NCBI GenBank assembly: GCA_034440635.1
Contig: JAOTON010001062.1
Location: 118,968-182,967 of the forward strand
Reading direction: 5' to 3'
DNA length: 64,000 nt
Source of the DNA: Lepas anatifera
Lineage: Eukaryota > Arthropoda > Thecostraca > Lepadidae
Position 1 is the stretch's first letter, and each line of letters starts with the position of its first letter. Positions 34,288 to 48,960 of the stretch are shown piece after piece. Position numbers and translations under genes: made by a program. The notes beneath the pieces were generated by a model. The model was not told the origin of the DNA. It ran no database searches and saw only the letters and a program-made list of their open reading frames with translations.

Positions 34288-36650
34288 ATCTTGGGGACCC
34301 ACAACAAATCAGAGTGGGTGCCAACAGCACCAGGGGCGCGCAAAACATAAAATGAGGCCCGTGCCACATCAGGGCCTCCTAGATTCTCAAGCACTAGGCT
34401 ATTTCAAAGCTGAAAACATCTCACACAAATTGGAAGGCCCTTACGAGGTTTGTGTACTACCTGTACTACCTTAGGGGCTCACAAAATGTCAAACTGAGCG
34501 GCAGATCTCTGTGGGCCCCTATAAATTTTGTATCGGGCCTGGAAAATTCGCACGCGGCCTGCAAAACTCTGGGATCCAGGCCCGATGTAAGTCCAGGAGG
34601 GGCCGTGACATCCCGGGCCTGATACAATCGGAGATCTGGGTAGTTCGGGTAGGGCAGGTGTCATTTAAACAAACTTCTAGGGGCCTGCACAAACCTTACG
34701 CACTACTCGGGACGAGTCGTGTATCCCCAAGCGGGCCCATATCGGGGAACCTTTCCACTCAGCCCCCACCGAGGGTCCGTGAAATTTCCTACGGGCAGCC
34801 GGGGGCCCAGGTGGCCCAAGGGGGATGGGAATCGGCCGATCACCCCCTTGGATACACCCGTTTTTGTTGCTCGTATTTCTATTACAGCTATCGGCGGGAA
34901 TTTAACCATTTCAAGTCTGCCATTCATGATGGCATATTACCGAAGGACGTAAGGCGTCTGTTGTAAATAATAACTTCGGGAGGGGGCGAGGGTGTTTCAT
35001 TGTCCAACCATTGATTTCCATGCGCACGTTAGTGACCTCTGTAGGCGCTTGGGGGAACCGGGTCACGTGGTGACGCAGTTTCCCCTGAGGCCAGGTCAGT
35101 GACCTGACCGGTGCTGATCCATGCAAAGGATCAGGGTTTCATGCCAAGGATTTGGCGGAAGTGGTTTCAGAAAATTTCCGGAAATTGTGGCTGAGTGGAG
35201 ATTCAGTGTCACGCCAGCCAACAACGTGCCAATCCCTAGATAGTAAAGTCTGTCTGTTTAATTGCATGTATTTTATTGCCTCTCAGGCATCATACTTTAC
35301 GAACGATCAAAGATCAAATATTAACCGTGAGCCGGTGATTACCAGAGAACCAAGCCAATTTCAAATTCAAAAGTTTCCACCACCACCAAACGTAAGCCAG
35401 CGCCCCCGAAGTTAACTTCAAAGTAAAAAAACGACCCATCTCGGCCAGGCCGTACTAAAATTTTGGCGAGCTGATAACCCAGCGAGTCGCTGTAATAAGG
35501 AAGTGAAATTCGCACATCAGGTAAATGCACCTAATCGATTCAATGTGTCAAATTTTTCAAGCAAGACCGCTAACTTTCATACCAGGGGTTGAGTTTCCAC
35601 GAGACATTACAATACCACCGGAAGAAATATTTATGACCTTTATTATTGGTCATTAGCGTTTCAGTGCTTGAGCTTGCCAGGTTGCTGAGGTCTTAGAAAT
35701 ATGCTAGGATTTCTTATCATCCATATTTTATTACGTAGCTATCAGTTGTGTTGACGGACAGCATCCAATAAAATGACAAAACTCTAGCATAAAATAGACA
35801 TTATCGGACTCGCCTTCGGCTCGTCAAATAAATCTTTTACGGTCACTAGTCCCGTAATGTATAATATTTGCAGCCAGAAAACGCATGGCTTAGATAAACA
35901 TATTTCCAAGTTTTTGTTTTCTTTCCAGGTAGTTGCAAAAGATTATTCCGAATTAATGAATGCACTCAAAAAGTCGAAAGGGACAAATCAAATCTGAAAT
36001 AATTATTTTCCCGCCAATTTCTTTCATCGTGTTCCATGTTGATTTATTGCAAGTAAGCCATTCATTTATTGCGACTGGACGTACTGTGAGATTTTGTCGT
36101 TTTTATGGCGGAAAATAAGCCATCTAGCAAAGTTTAAGACGAACATCTTTGGCCATTTTCAAGAAAGGTCCGCTCTATTACGACCAACACAGGCGTCTTA
36201 CTTGTCATAGCGTCGCCACCGGCAAAAAAGTGGGGGCCGGCCAAACTTCAAACTGATGCTGCCAAAAAAACTTTCCACGTTAGGACCAAAACTCTTCGAA
36301 TTTGGGCTCCTCGTTACCTTCCGCAGTGGCTGGTTATAAAAATGTCCCATTTTGACTGAGATCAGCAAATTTTTGGCCAAAAGTGGGGGGCAGGCCCCCT
36401 GGTCCACCTTTTCCGACGCTTATGTTAGTGGTCAACACGGGTGGAGCCTGTATGTAATCGGGTTTTAGGGTGGTGGAGCTGGCAAGGCTACGTTGCTTCC
36501 TGGCAACACGACCCACGCCGCTCATTTGCCAGAACGCATAAGACATGTTTAACAAGTTGTTCCTAATTTAGAGCGGTGGAAGCCGGAGAAATAAGTCGAG
36601 GTGCGATTGCATCACAGTGCAGCGAGAAGCCTGGATATCATTCCATGTCT
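34288..36650. other. Accessory DNA, no gene seen
   Basis: A GC-rich degenerate repeat tract (about 34340-34640) is followed by mixed sequence. Near 36225 an AGCGTCGCCACCGGCAAAAAAGTGGGGG segment resembles one near 49060. The longest open frame, 151 aa at 34511-34966, lies in the low-complexity part and is not convincing. Confidence 0.35.
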
Positions 36651-36866
36651 AAGGAACACACTGACAAGTTGGATATTAAATATATTCAAAAGCAAGGACA
36701 CGGACGCGTTTCGTAACTTCTTCAGCGTGTGTTTGAAGGGTAGAACCCTTAGGGTGGTGGAAGGTGAAGCGTAGAACCCTTCAAACACACGCTGAAGAAG
36801 TTACGAAAGGCGTCCGTGTGCTTGCTTTTGAATATATTTAATATAAAACTTGTCAGTGTGTTCCTT
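36651..36866. repeat. Foldback hairpin element, 216 bp, about 90-nt arms
   Basis: The left arm 36651-36740 (starting AAGGAACACACTGACAAG) is nearly the exact reverse complement of 36775-36866, with a loop of about 34 nt. It lies about 600 bp past the RWDD1 stop. It could be a foldback MITE, or, if transcribed, a long hairpin RNA. Confidence 0.85.
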
Positions 36867-36996
36867 TACCTTTATCGTTCTGTCAAATGGCTCTTCAACA
36901 TTTCATGTCTATCAATCTTTAATCCGAGGCATCTTGGCAATACATACTTTCTGTTGATCTAGTATCTGTTCGTAAACAAAGCACAAAGTACAGACA

Positions 36997-37000
<4 letters not shown>

Positions 37001-37028
<28 letters not shown>
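37001..37028. repeat. (CA)n microsatellite
   Basis: Uninterrupted CA dinucleotides. Confidence 0.9.
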
Positions 37029-37032
<4 letters not shown>

Positions 37033-37460
37033 AACCCGCAACACGCATACAATCAAACGTACAGCTCTCGCTGTAGGCACAACATATCGTTTTATCAACA
37101 ATAAAACTTCCAGAGCGTAACTTTACCCAATCGAGCAAACCCAGCGATTGCTTTTCCCACAGATGACACGAGTTTGCCAGGGATAAGACCTCGAGCTGTG
37201 GGGCATCGGTAGTCTTCGGATGTCACTCGCGTCCCCCCAAGAGCAGCACTTCAAAGCCGACGCATTCCAGCAACAGGACACAGCTACACGCACTTTCAGA
37301 CCAACACCAGCGATTATCACCCGGTCTTTAAAATTCAGCCGCTTTACAGCCAGCTATTACTGACGAGTCTTACAAAAGGCATGCACAAGAAGCAATATTT
37401 ACGGGTACTCACAATCGATGGAAACACATCAGTATGCCACAAATTCAGGTCCATTAAAAA

Positions 37461-37549
37461 CTAGTCGCTGATTTCTCCTAAATCTTCATCTAGGTCCAAC
37501 TCTCCCAGGTCTTCAAAAAGAGATTCGTCCACTTTGACGTCTTCGCCGG
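37461..37549 (-). CDS. RWDD1: RWDD1 exon 5
   Basis: Acceptor CCCTTTTAG|CCGGCG. Encodes the acidic tail (DESLFEDLGELDLDEDLG) and stops with TAG at 37463-37461. Confidence 0.95.
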
Positions 37550-39055
37550 CTAAAAGGGAAACGTTCAGTTAGTCACTCAAACACGGTTATTGCGGAGTGT
37601 GGCGCTGAGGGCAAAGTTTATCCGGCGGGTGAACACAGATCAATGAAAAAAGACATGGAAGTGCGAAATGTAAAATTAATTATCTGATCTCCGCAGTCTT
37701 CAGCCCGAAGGCATACACATAGTAATGCAAAACTACGCCAAAATCGGAAATAGTAATGGACAACAGTCGCGACTGCAACCATCAGCGGAATCTTTGGTGC
37801 ATAAGCAAAACTGTTGGGAAGTGAAAACCGGTCAATCAGCACGCGGTCCTATGCAGAGATGGGCATATGGCCGAGTAAAAGGTGAAATGCAAGTTAATCT
37901 TCAAATCTCGAATTTGCAGAGAGCGATGCACCCGTCATTGCCCATGGTTTTCTAAGAATAACATCTGACAGTACAATGACCTTAAAAGTCATTAGCAGCA
38001 CTGAGTTTAAAAAAGGCGCACGTCATGTCGCGTTGAAAACGATATAACAAGCATGGGAACTGGGGGCCAGCGGATATAGCCGCTGAAAATAGCCTCAAAT
38101 TTCTTCAATATGTACAGAAATTCCTACGCCTACGCAGACCCAAAACCAGGAAAAACGAATGTGAACAGAAAATCACATCAAAAAACGACGCGATGTCAAA
38201 GAAGAAACCAAGTCATTGGCTGGGAAAAGTACGAAATTTCCAAAAGCCGCGTTTTATGTACAATTATGTATATCATTCTGCGTCAGAAAAGAAAACATTT
38301 TGCACACAGGCCATTTTGTTTTTGTGCATGTATATGATAGTTGTTTGGAAGAGACCATACCATTTTAGAAGCATGCAGATTACTTCAGACAGCACCCAAC
38401 ATTCAAGGTAGACCATGAAAATGTGGAGGGATATTTGGAAAATAAGAAATAATTTCCTACGGGCCTCACACAATTTTCCCCACATGGCATCTCAAAGTCG
38501 AACGGAAATCTTTCCAGAACTTTGGTAGTCCCTGGAAGTTTAGAACAGCTATGGGTTCTAGATTGAACTTTAGGAAACATTTGGGAGATTCGGCTGTTTC
38601 CAGGAGTGTTCTGTTGGTATGCCAGCACATATTCTATAAACTACTTTCATGAGTAATCAGTCAAAAACTGTAATATCTTCCCGGTAGTTTGGAAGAATGG
38701 CAGATGAGGTACATGACATGGACCGCAATCTACATCGCTCATGGCAGAGCTCCCCTCCCCTTCATCACAGCACACTCACCGTCTGTCAAGAACTTGATGT
38801 CGGAGTCGACGAGGGTGGTGTCTTTGAGGAAGAGCTCCCGACCGGAGAGTTTGCTCTTGTTCTTCAGCTCCTGTTGCCGCACCCTCTCCGCTCGCAGCAC
38901 GTTCATCTCCGCGTCGAATTTGTCCTTCCACGCCAGGAACGTCTCCACAGATACCCGCGTGCCCTCGAACCGTTTCTGGGGCACACACAGGGTCAGAGAG
39001 CAGGGCGCTACAGAACCACTCGTACATGGCTATTATCAAGGAATCACATACCGCA

Positions 39056-39145
<90 letters not shown>

Positions 39146-42100
39146 CTAATCTAATATATATTTAATATATATATATATATTTATATGTATATATATATAT
39201 ATATATCCATTCAATAGTACTAGCAACAACATTCCTGTGACTAAAAGGATGAGGTTTTGAAGTCAAAAGTGAAATCTTACAGAGCTAATTTGCTTCGATT
39301 AACATTACTAGAGCCAGCGGGTTATTTGATCCTCGCAAGACACCATCGCCGTCCGTCGCCAGTGACCGCACCGGCTCCGGGAACAGCGGACAGCACTGAC
39401 CCGTTCCGCTTCCTCAGCCTCGCGCTTGGCTCGCTCGGCCTCCTCCTGCTTGCGGCGCTTCAGCTCGTCGCAGTGGCAGTTGAGCCACTCGCCGGCGGCC
39501 GACACGATGGTAAACACCGACACCATGCCGACGTTCTCCTCTGCCTTTGGGGACGAGGGTTTACCGTCAGTCATCGCCCATATGTTTGCTCTTCGTAGGC
39601 ATAGAAAAAAACACCTTGTTTTTTTACGAAACAACAGCATCGAGGGACTGATCACTGAGCTTCGATGACTTTTTTCGACCGAAATACTTAAAAACTCACG
39701 ATAACTCACAAAGGATCCGGGCATACACAAACGCTTTCAGGTAACCGCGCAACATAGCTCTGTATCACTATATAACGGCTCAATCACAAGCAGACCGAAC
39801 GTGACACGAGCTCCACGCGCTCATGCCGTTACTGAATAATTATGTTGGATGAAATAAATAAACATGCTGTAGCTCAGATGAATGGTAAATGCATGTCAAC
39901 TGCGCTTGAAACTCCATCATCAAACTATACGATGCCTTCAGGACGGTAGCATTCAGTGTCACACGCCCCATTTCCCCTTTCCCAGTAATCACGTTGTTTT
40001 CTCACACAAAAGACCTTTATCATTCCGGACTTATTGCATACACAAGACAGCAAATGGACAAATGTTTATAAAATATCGAGGTTAGGTACCAGAGGCACAT
40101 TCATTCTAGGAAGTAGAACTTTACGGGAAGGTTTAAAAAATATGACAAAAAAGTGAAATGAATGAAATTCGGTTCGTAACAAAGACAGAAGTAATTGACA
40201 CCAATGTGCTGACCACCAGCCACAGATGACAAGTTCATCTATCGGACTAAATAGCTGAGGGAAGACACGTGAATGGCCAATCAATTGAATTATCTTCCAG
40301 CAGGAGCTCGTGGCGCAGCTTGTAATGTTCCACAGCTCCACGTGCAGACACGTCTGCAGCCGACAGATGAGTTTTTGGACGGGAAGTGTTTAAATTGTAG
40401 AAAGCCATTTTGATATGCTGGTTTGAAGAGGCTGTTAAAATCGAAAACAGGGCAGGTGGTAAGCACTGACAACCCTGCTAAATACCCGATTGCATTCCTT
40501 CAAAACAACCAGTCACCTATCTCATGGTGACTCGATGCTCCCCAATTACTTAACCAGGATGTGGGAGACAACACACTATAACATTGTCATGGAATTAACG
40601 TAGATTCGAGTGCAATGTCAAAATTCAAGAGGAAGAAAATATCAAAATGCGTGAAAAAGGCGAAAAGTATATGAAATTTACAGATAACATAACTTCTAGA
40701 AGAGCATTGCCAAAGTCAATGTCCAAAAAGCCATGGAACTGTAGGCTAAATTTCAAAATGAGTAAAATAGTCCTCTGGAAGCCTATTCTGCTCAGCGCAA
40801 TTTAACTCAGAAGCATGGACAACGGCTTCTCTGTCACTAAAATAAATCAGAAGGATGCATTTGGTGAACCTTTATTGCCTAAACAAGCGCTGTAAATTCC
40901 TTGCCACGTGCGGGAGTTCACGTAACATAATTGCTTCCATGACATTGCACGACCGTGACCGGGCAGGAGTTACGGGGCCGGCCAGCTCACCTGCTTCTGC
41001 AGCTCTTCCAGAAGCTGTTCCACCTCCAGCGGGGTGCAGTTCTCCGGCTCCTCCAGCATCTCCACCAGCGCCGCCGCGTCCGGGTACTGCGGCGGACACT
41101 GCACCGCCAGCAGGCACTGGCACCCGCCCGCAGGGTCCAGGTCGTAGTCCTGCGACTTCACCGAAATCTGGTACTGGCCCGGCGCCACCACTGCGGCACA
41201 CACATGCCGCCGAGGTCAGACGACGCTACGCACACAGCCTCCAGCTACTCCAGTCTGGTAGTGCACCCCGCCACAGGCCGAGGGAAGGCTGCAACAGTAA
41301 AGTCAGGTTACGGCGGTTCACCAACTACTGATGTTATGCAACGTAATCAACCCATCGCTCACCATGTAGGGAAAATTGAACGGATCAGTTACCGCTTATA
41401 CAGATACTTCCCCGGGTCTTGAGCCTGGGATCTACGATTTAAAAGCATCGATTCTTATTATCAGTCTCACCTACCAAAATGGTACTACATGGTGACAAAA
41501 ACGAACCCGGGCAGTCTTCTGTCACATGTGCGTAAATGATTCACTAAGCACCCTTATTTTGTACAACATGGTAGATAAAGCACATTTGTACACAACTATC
41601 GAACTGAATGAGAACCCCAACGAATGCTGCCACTGGACACGCATTTTCCACCAGAGTTAAGGATGCTTTCATGACCAAATACAAGGAAGAGAAAGTTCTC
41701 CTAAAACTTAATTCAGAAACGGTGAGACATTCTCAAGAAGCATACCGCCAAGGCGACCCTCACTACGGATAATGCAACCCATTCACAACACTCAGAACGC
41801 GACAGGAAGTACGCAGACGAGCCTGCAAGGAGATTGAGAGTGTTAGGCTACCGAATCCAATCTTCGTTAAATCCCGTGAAAAAGCCTTAGCTTTCGTTTC
41901 TTTTGAGCTGCCTGGGGGACTGAGAGTACAAAATGCGTCCAGGACCAGTACAGTATTCAATATATCAGTCAGCAAAGAGATCAGTATCATTCATATGACA
42001 ATTCATCAGGACGTTATGATCACTTTTTTTTACAAATCCACGCATTAAAATGAATGAGATCTATGATTTTCGTATAGAATCAAGACAAAAACATCCAAGA

Positions 42101-42414
42101 TTATGATACATCAATATAACTTTTAACCAACACTATTTATATGCTAAGTTTCAAAGTTTCATTCGATCTGACGCAAGAGTTTGACGTCATTCCACTTGAA
42201 AGTGGGAGCCCGTTTCATATCACCCTGCATTTAAGTCCCACAGCCACACTCTGATGCCAAGGCAATTTTGAGAGAACTATGCCGCAATAATGCATGCATT
42301 GCATGCCTCTTGGAGCCATGAGCTCTGCAGTTACTTACCTTCCAACTCATCCGGGTATATAGATTGCAGTGCCTCTAACTCATTCTCCTGCTCTTCTGCA
42401 TAGTTGATGTCCAT
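37461..42414 (-). CDS. RWDD1: RWD domain-containing protein 1 (RWDD1/DFRP2), five exons
   Basis: Exons in transcript order are 42414-42339, 41190-40991, 39544-39401, 38975-38780 and 37549-37461. They total 705 nt, or 234 residues; the human protein is 243 as I recall. Every junction has GT/AG and the phases chain (1, 0, 0, 1). The N-terminal RWD domain (residues 1 to about 110) opens MDINYAEEQENELEALQSIY and includes AEENVGMVSVFTIVSA. A charged Lys/Glu coiled-coil follows, then a conserved block FLAWKDKFDAEMN...KLSGRELF, and an acidic C-terminal tail VDESLFEDLGELDLDEDLG. RWDD1/DFRP2 is known as a partner that stabilises the translation-linked GTPase DRG2. The initiator ATG starts the RWD domain exactly as in homologues. 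The gene appears intact. Confidence 0.95.
38780..38975 (-). CDS. RWDD1: RWDD1 exon 4
   Basis: Acceptor GTGCCCCAG|AAACGG, donor AGACG|GTGAGTG. Encodes the DFRP-type conserved block (VETFLAWKDKFDAEMN, KLSGRELF, SDIKFLTDG). Confidence 0.95.
39057..39206. repeat. (TA)n microsatellite in RWDD1 intron 3
   Basis: About 150 bp of TA dinucleotides with a few interruptions, between exons 3 and 4. Open frames encoding Ile-Tyr runs across it are artefacts. Confidence 0.95.
39401..39544 (-). CDS. RWDD1: RWDD1 exon 3
   Basis: Acceptor CCCCAAAG|GCAGAG, donor GAACGG|GTCAGT. 144 nt, exactly 48 codons: the end of the RWD domain (AEENVGMVSVFTIV) and the start of the Lys/Glu helix. Confidence 0.95.
40991..41190 (-). 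CDS. RWDD1: RWDD1 exon 2
   Basis: Acceptor GTGCCGCAG|TGGTGG, donor AAGCAG|GTGAGC. Encodes the central RWD strands and ends EELLEELQKQ-like; phase 0 out. Confidence 0.95.
42339..42414 (-). CDS. RWDD1: RWDD1 exon 1
   Basis: Start codon at 42414-42412. Encodes the first 25 residues of the RWD domain. Donor GGAAG|GTAAGTAA; phase 1. Confidence 0.95.
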
Positions 42415-42630
42415 CCTGAAACTGCGGAGCTATGTGATAAGATTGCACCACTTTTGAAGACCAGACAACTCACAAACCAAACTAAGATCTGAACAGTTTC
42501 ATAGTTGAACTAATGCACTAATATAGTGAACCAAGGTATTTTTTTACGCTCCTGACGCAAATAGCAATACAATATTGCGGGGTTGGAAAATTTAAGACAC
42601 ACTCTTGTTTAAAAAGGTTAAAAAACAAGG

Positions 42631-43572
<942 letters not shown>

Positions 43573-44159
43573 AATATTGCCACATGAGTTAGGAGTGGTG
43601 AAAATCCTCTCGGTGAACTATCACCCACTCTTAAAATGCACATTTCCAGGGATGTAATGCAGGTCTGCACACGGAACTCAGAACAACCATCTTGCTCAGG
43701 ATTCTACTTTTAGCGTGTTTTCAAAAATTTAAGCCCGGAAAATCTGACAATGACCGTGAAGAAGATTTAAGTCATCTCAAACAAACGCGGTTTAAACTCT
43801 TCTTACCGATGTTAAGTTTCAGGACAATATGCAAGCTGGGGTATATGCTGAACAAGCCATGTGTCATATGTATTATACAACATGTTTCGAATCCATGGAA
43901 AACGACAATTCATACATTGTGCCTCTACACTATAGAACTAGTACGTTATATCAAACTAGCTTTGTTTTTGTAGTCTGTCTGCTTAGGTGCTAAGAGAATT
44001 TTTATAATCTACGCCTTTCAGTGCACAAACACCCTCATCAGGCAGTTAATTGTAATAATACTAACAAGCTGTATGATTATATGAGCATTTGGCTCAAATG
44101 AAAAAATTTCGTGTAGAGCTTGACGTAAAAAAATCGATCAAATTATCATACATCTTCAC

Positions 44160-44910
44160 AAACACGTGGATTAGAGCTCTGTGGGAAGACCCAATCACCG
44201 TCTGCACAGACTCGCAGGCGGCGCTGGCTAGTCCATGCCAGGGACCCCCAGCCCAGGCGTCATCCCTTGGGGCGGCGATCTGAGAATCTCTACTGAGCCT
44301 ATCGTCCAACCGCCATCGCATCCATCTGCAATGGGTGCCGTCACATTGCGACATGAGAGGGGCCGAGAGGGCGGACCTTCTTGCTAAGGAGGCCTCGCTG
44401 CACCCGCAGGAGAATGTCTCCTCAGCATCGACGACAATCTATCGAACAGCGAGAGAGCGGCTCGTTCCCAGGTCACCCGTGACCGCCCCCGGGCTGGTAC
44501 CGTCCGTTAATGAATGAGCGGGTTCAGCCGCCCGTGACACACCTCGAGAGGGGAGCGGCCGTCGACGTCCACCAACTGTGAGCCAGCCATTGATCCAGCT
44601 CTGCAGCCTACCTCCATAGGATATCGGACAACTCTTCCCGGTAGTGCGCCCAGTGCAGCGACGTTCGCCGCCGGGCCAGCTGGTGCCGCCTCTGCCGGGA
44701 CAAGCCGAACACTCCGGCCCACGTCCTTAGAAGATGCCCGGCCCTGATGGCCACGCGACATCGCCTTACCGGAAACATATACCCACGTCCGGAGGAGATG
44801 CGCGGCTGTGACTACCTGGCAACCGTGGCGAGGGCTGCCACGTGCCTCCAGGGCCGGACAGCTACGCCTCCATAGGAGGCTGGAAGGAACACAACAACAA
44901 CAGCAAAGTG
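44160..44910 (+). pseudogene. Non-LTR retrotransposon 3' fragment with RNase H domain
   Basis: One frame runs through VCTDSQAAL (about 44200-44230, the catalytic Asp strand) and then HRIHLQWVPSHCDMRGAERA with DLLAKEA (about 44310-44400). Together these are the RNase H domain hallmarks of I/R1/LOA-like elements. A TGA at 44281-44283, probably a decayed Trp codon, splits the frame. A tail with AACACAACAACAACAGC near 44890 resembles a short-repeat 3' end. The reverse transcriptase part is missing, so this is a 5'-truncated dead copy. Confidence 0.8.
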
Positions 44911-47260
44911 AGCGGATGTGAGTCCTTCGGAAGCCGAAGTTTTGTCAGCGAAGCCGGCAAACCGATGCAGACGAAGGCGAAAGTCGGCGCCGCAGGTAAC
45001 GTCACTAAATCGAGACATGGTTTAGTATGGTTAGATTATGTTATATTAGCCGTAATTACCTAGTTTAGCACAACTAAAGGGGGCATACAAGTAAGGAATC
45101 AAATGCATATTGCACATATATTTAGGACTTCAATGATGAAATCCCACTCACTTTCATCCCTCAACCTGGTCCCAGCAGCCTTTTTCTGGTTTTATTGGCA
45201 TTTAAATTATTTATTTCCTTGAGCATTAACATCCAAAATGTAAAGGAATCTAATATCATCAGTGGCTAAGGAAATAAGCATTTCATATGAATCATACTTT
45301 CAGGAAATCCTTGCCTATAATCATGAAAAACCTACCACAATCATCTGACAATGCTAACTGAAGGAGGCTTTAAAAATAAAGCCAGTTGGACACCTCACTT
45401 TTGCAGTTAGCATGTGATTAAAACCTTTATTTTTATATTGATTTAATTAAATTAAATTTTATTTTATTTTAAATTTTAAAATTAAATATGGATTTTATTT
45501 TATTTAAAGGAATGACAATATTTTTTATTCAGTATTAATAAATAATTATTATGAGGAATTAATATGCCAATGGATAAGCAGCATTAAGCACCTGAGGTTT
45601 TCACTCTTAAAAAGGCTGCTCTGTCCAAGAAAGCATGTGGTAATGGATTCAATCAGAAATGAAGGCATAAGCAGAGTTGAAAACAACAAAGAACAGACAG
45701 TTTTATCACCTATGACATAGCCCACAAATGAATATTTCAAAGACCATTGAAAATTGTGAGTGGTGCTTTATATTCCATTAAAATTTGAGCAATATTGTAC
45801 CATATTTCATTCTGTAATTCCGTACATGTCTATTAATATCACAGAACACACTCATTGAAAAACCAACGCTAATAGTTAAAAATACAAACCCTGCAAACAC
45901 ACAGTCACAATGATGAAACACATCCAAACAGACGCTGCCACACAGTGCATCTCACACCCATGGCTGCCCTTGGCCACCCCTACACACACTATGGCCACAC
46001 ACGGCGGGAGGGAGCTGGGGCGCAAGTGGAAGCCTGTTGGGTGATGTGGAGCTGGGTTTCATTTATGCTTAAAAATCAACCCTGCTACCTGCTACAAACA
46101 AATGCAGTTATCAACCACACACTGAGTTTTCCAACAGAGTGGTCCAACCCCACAAGGGGTAGATCATAAAATTATGATAGTAACTTTTTGCACCCAAGAT
46201 CACAGTAGGTATTATAGAATTTGACTGTTTTGTATGGGAAGGAGCGCTGCCAACACACATTTGAAATGTGCAGACAAAATCCAGGGAAGTTTTTTACTTG
46301 GCTTTGTGCAATGTGTTGAGATAAAAACATCTCACTGAAGTATTCTAGCCTCCTGTGCCACTGCAGGTTGGCTACCTTATCCGTGAGAAGTTAATACAGT
46401 ACATTATTTTCCTAAAAAAACATTCACAATCACAAAATTAGGTAATTCACATTTTCTTCTGGGTTGCTTTTCACTAACAGTTCCTCCTCCCTGTCCACTT
46501 TAAATCTAGTCATTGTTCCACGTTCGCTATGCCAAAACAAACGTATGGTTGAGTATGTTTACCAGAATTCCCTGTATCTTTAATAGATTTTAAGAAGTTA
46601 GTGGTTGCCTTATGTTTTACTGTTTAAGGTAGTGACGTTGGGCTCCGTGAGAGTCGATAATTTTAGAGTAATTGACATTTCACCACTTTCCTGGTCCAGC
46701 TGCTTTTATCTAGTTTAAATTAACTTTATGTATAAGTGGGTTTAATTAGTCCATTGGTGATATATTTAGTAAACTAACCCTATCTACGGTTAGGTAATTT
46801 GCCGAATAGTGGAACACGGTACACTCACTATGTAAACTTTAAAGGTATCTTGCTGACTCACAACTAAGAGAAATGTAACTCTTGAATGCTAGTAATATTA
46901 CTTTCTAAGAAATGGCAACAACTCCACTACCCTTCTCCTCCACGTCAATGCAATAGAAACCGATACACGTGTTTCGCTGCCTCTGTCCCCCAAATACAAC
47001 ACAACATTCCTATACACCAAGGTCTTTGAGAAAAGGAATGGTCATTAGGGCACTTTACCGATTCTGATGACGTCACTGCCACGCACATCTCAGAGCTCTG
47101 CTAAAATACAATGAAAGCTGGCCGTTTTAAATCAACATTTACAGGTAAACAGATCTGTATCTGGCAAAAAGATATGCTTCAAATAGAGAAAAATACAATT
47201 TTCTATCTAAATTAACTACTGACTTCACGAGAACGCCTTCTTAGTCCCATCAGAGTCGCA
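44911..47260. other. Intergenic, AT-rich, no gene seen
   Basis: Long AT-rich stretch (for example 45420-45550) without repeats that I could pair up and without recognisable coding sequence. Confidence 0.4.
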
Positions 47261-48716
47261 TTAACCCTCACCCCACCGGGGGTCACCGATGGCCCCTAAG
47301 GTTTTATCCCGATAGCAGAAAAACGACGAAGTGCAGCGCCGCGGTTGAGGGCTCTTTCTCTCACCCCATCATTTTACCACTATCCCTGAAATGTTTTACC
47401 CCAGGTCGCCCAAGATCAGGTCACCAGGCCAGGTAAGCCAAGGTCACCTCACTTCAATTTTTGAGCTCTATGAGAGCAGTGGCGGCGGATGTTCTTTTCG
47501 GATGGGGGGGCAATAATTTTTCCAGGGGCCCCCTCGGCAGCAAGGCCCCCTAAAAACTGCAATAGATTGGCTGGGACTTGCTGCCTGAGGTCAGAGACAT
47601 AAGCGCAGGGGCGGATTCAGGGGGGCTGGATGGCTTCAGCCTCCCCTTTGCCCCATTTTTGCCATTTTGCACCCTATTCCCCCTTTTTCGCAATTTTTCA
47701 AAGCTCAGCCACTCCCCTAGCAGAATACTGGTTCTGATCCTGCATAAGCGTCACAAATGGTAAAAGTTGTATTTGGCCCAGTACAAAAATAGCTATTCCT
47801 CCCTGTTGATTAGTTGGCCCGTGTAAAAAATGGTTTTGCCTTCCCATTAGATTTTCCACACGATTGGCCTCGGTTGAAGTGTTGGCACCTGGGGATTTTT
47901 TGGAAACGCCAGTGAGGGACTGACGTTGGCGCGGCTGCTTCATATCCAGGCATTCTAAACAAATCCTTGGTTCCTAAGGTTCCTTGGTAACGGATTTTGT
48001 GTGGTAAACTCGTTGTGAAGAGCGTGGTTATACGTGACGTTGGGTGGACGTGAATATTGAAGACTGGCGTTATTTTTTGTTGTTATAATCTTGGAAGTTC
48101 AAGAAATGGGAAGAGACGAATAACCATTGATCAATCCGAATGCTGCGTTCCTCGTGTGTTCCTTCCGAGAAGTGTAGTTGCTTTCACAGTTTCTCAGGAT
48201 AGGTGCTGTCCAGCGTGGAAGTTGAAACTGGAATTGGGGAGTGGTAATGCTGCTGTCTGTTGCGACATTTTCGCCATCTGACTTCCATTGACATCCACCT
48301 GGTAGCGGCTGTGGGCCAGTGTAAAGTATGGCATTTTCGACGGATCTCGTCGGCGCGAGTGCCCTTGGAGACGGACCGGTGGTGGAATTTTATCAACCTG
48401 GTGCGATTTGCAGGTTAGTGACACTTAAAATAAACAAATAATGGCTGAGGGCTATTAAGACACAGGAGGGGCCTTTAAAAGCCCTTAATTAACTGACTAA
48501 TGATTGGATAGCATTGATTGCAGGGGTAGGAATGGGTTTTTTCCCTGGTATGTGGCTATTGGTGATTTTTGGGGATGGTGGTGGGAATTTTAGATGGCTG
48601 GTGCGACTCGTTGGCCTGCTGCCTACTTTGCAGACTGGCTGTGGGGCATCTCCGTTGCTTTGCTCCTTCCCTTTGAGCCTGCTTCTAGAGGGTAGGCTTT
48701 TCCTTGGGCCGTCATC

Positions 48717-48960
48717 AAGGCGGATCCAGGATTGCCGATCGGGGACACCTTCGGGGGCGGGCGCCATTCTTGACCGAGAAACCCTATCGAATGGGGCAAA
48801 CCTATCGGTGGGGCCGATTTCGCATCCTGGGGTGGAGGGGGGTGGGAGCGATTTGGGGCGTGGCATTTGGGGCCGAGGGTCATGGGGGGGCTACCTTTGC
48901 CCTGGATCTGCCTATGGGGCATGCCCACTTTGCTGTCCCTTGGATCCGCCTTGACTGTAT
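48717..48960 (+). mobile_element. Small hAT-like MITE (TCAAGGCGGATCC ends)
   Basis: Left CATCAAGGCGGATCCAGG and right (reversed) CAGTCAAGGCGGATCCAAGG, about 240 bp, inside the larger hAT element. A relative with GCGGATCCAGGATTGC at one end and CCTGGATCCGC at the other is at 58315-58568. No clear target duplication. Confidence 0.6.

Noticed and set aside
38689..39141. Plus-strand frames of 137-150 aa antisense to RWDD1 exon 4
   Set aside because: They are shadows of the exon and run into the TA microsatellite (Ile/Tyr runs).
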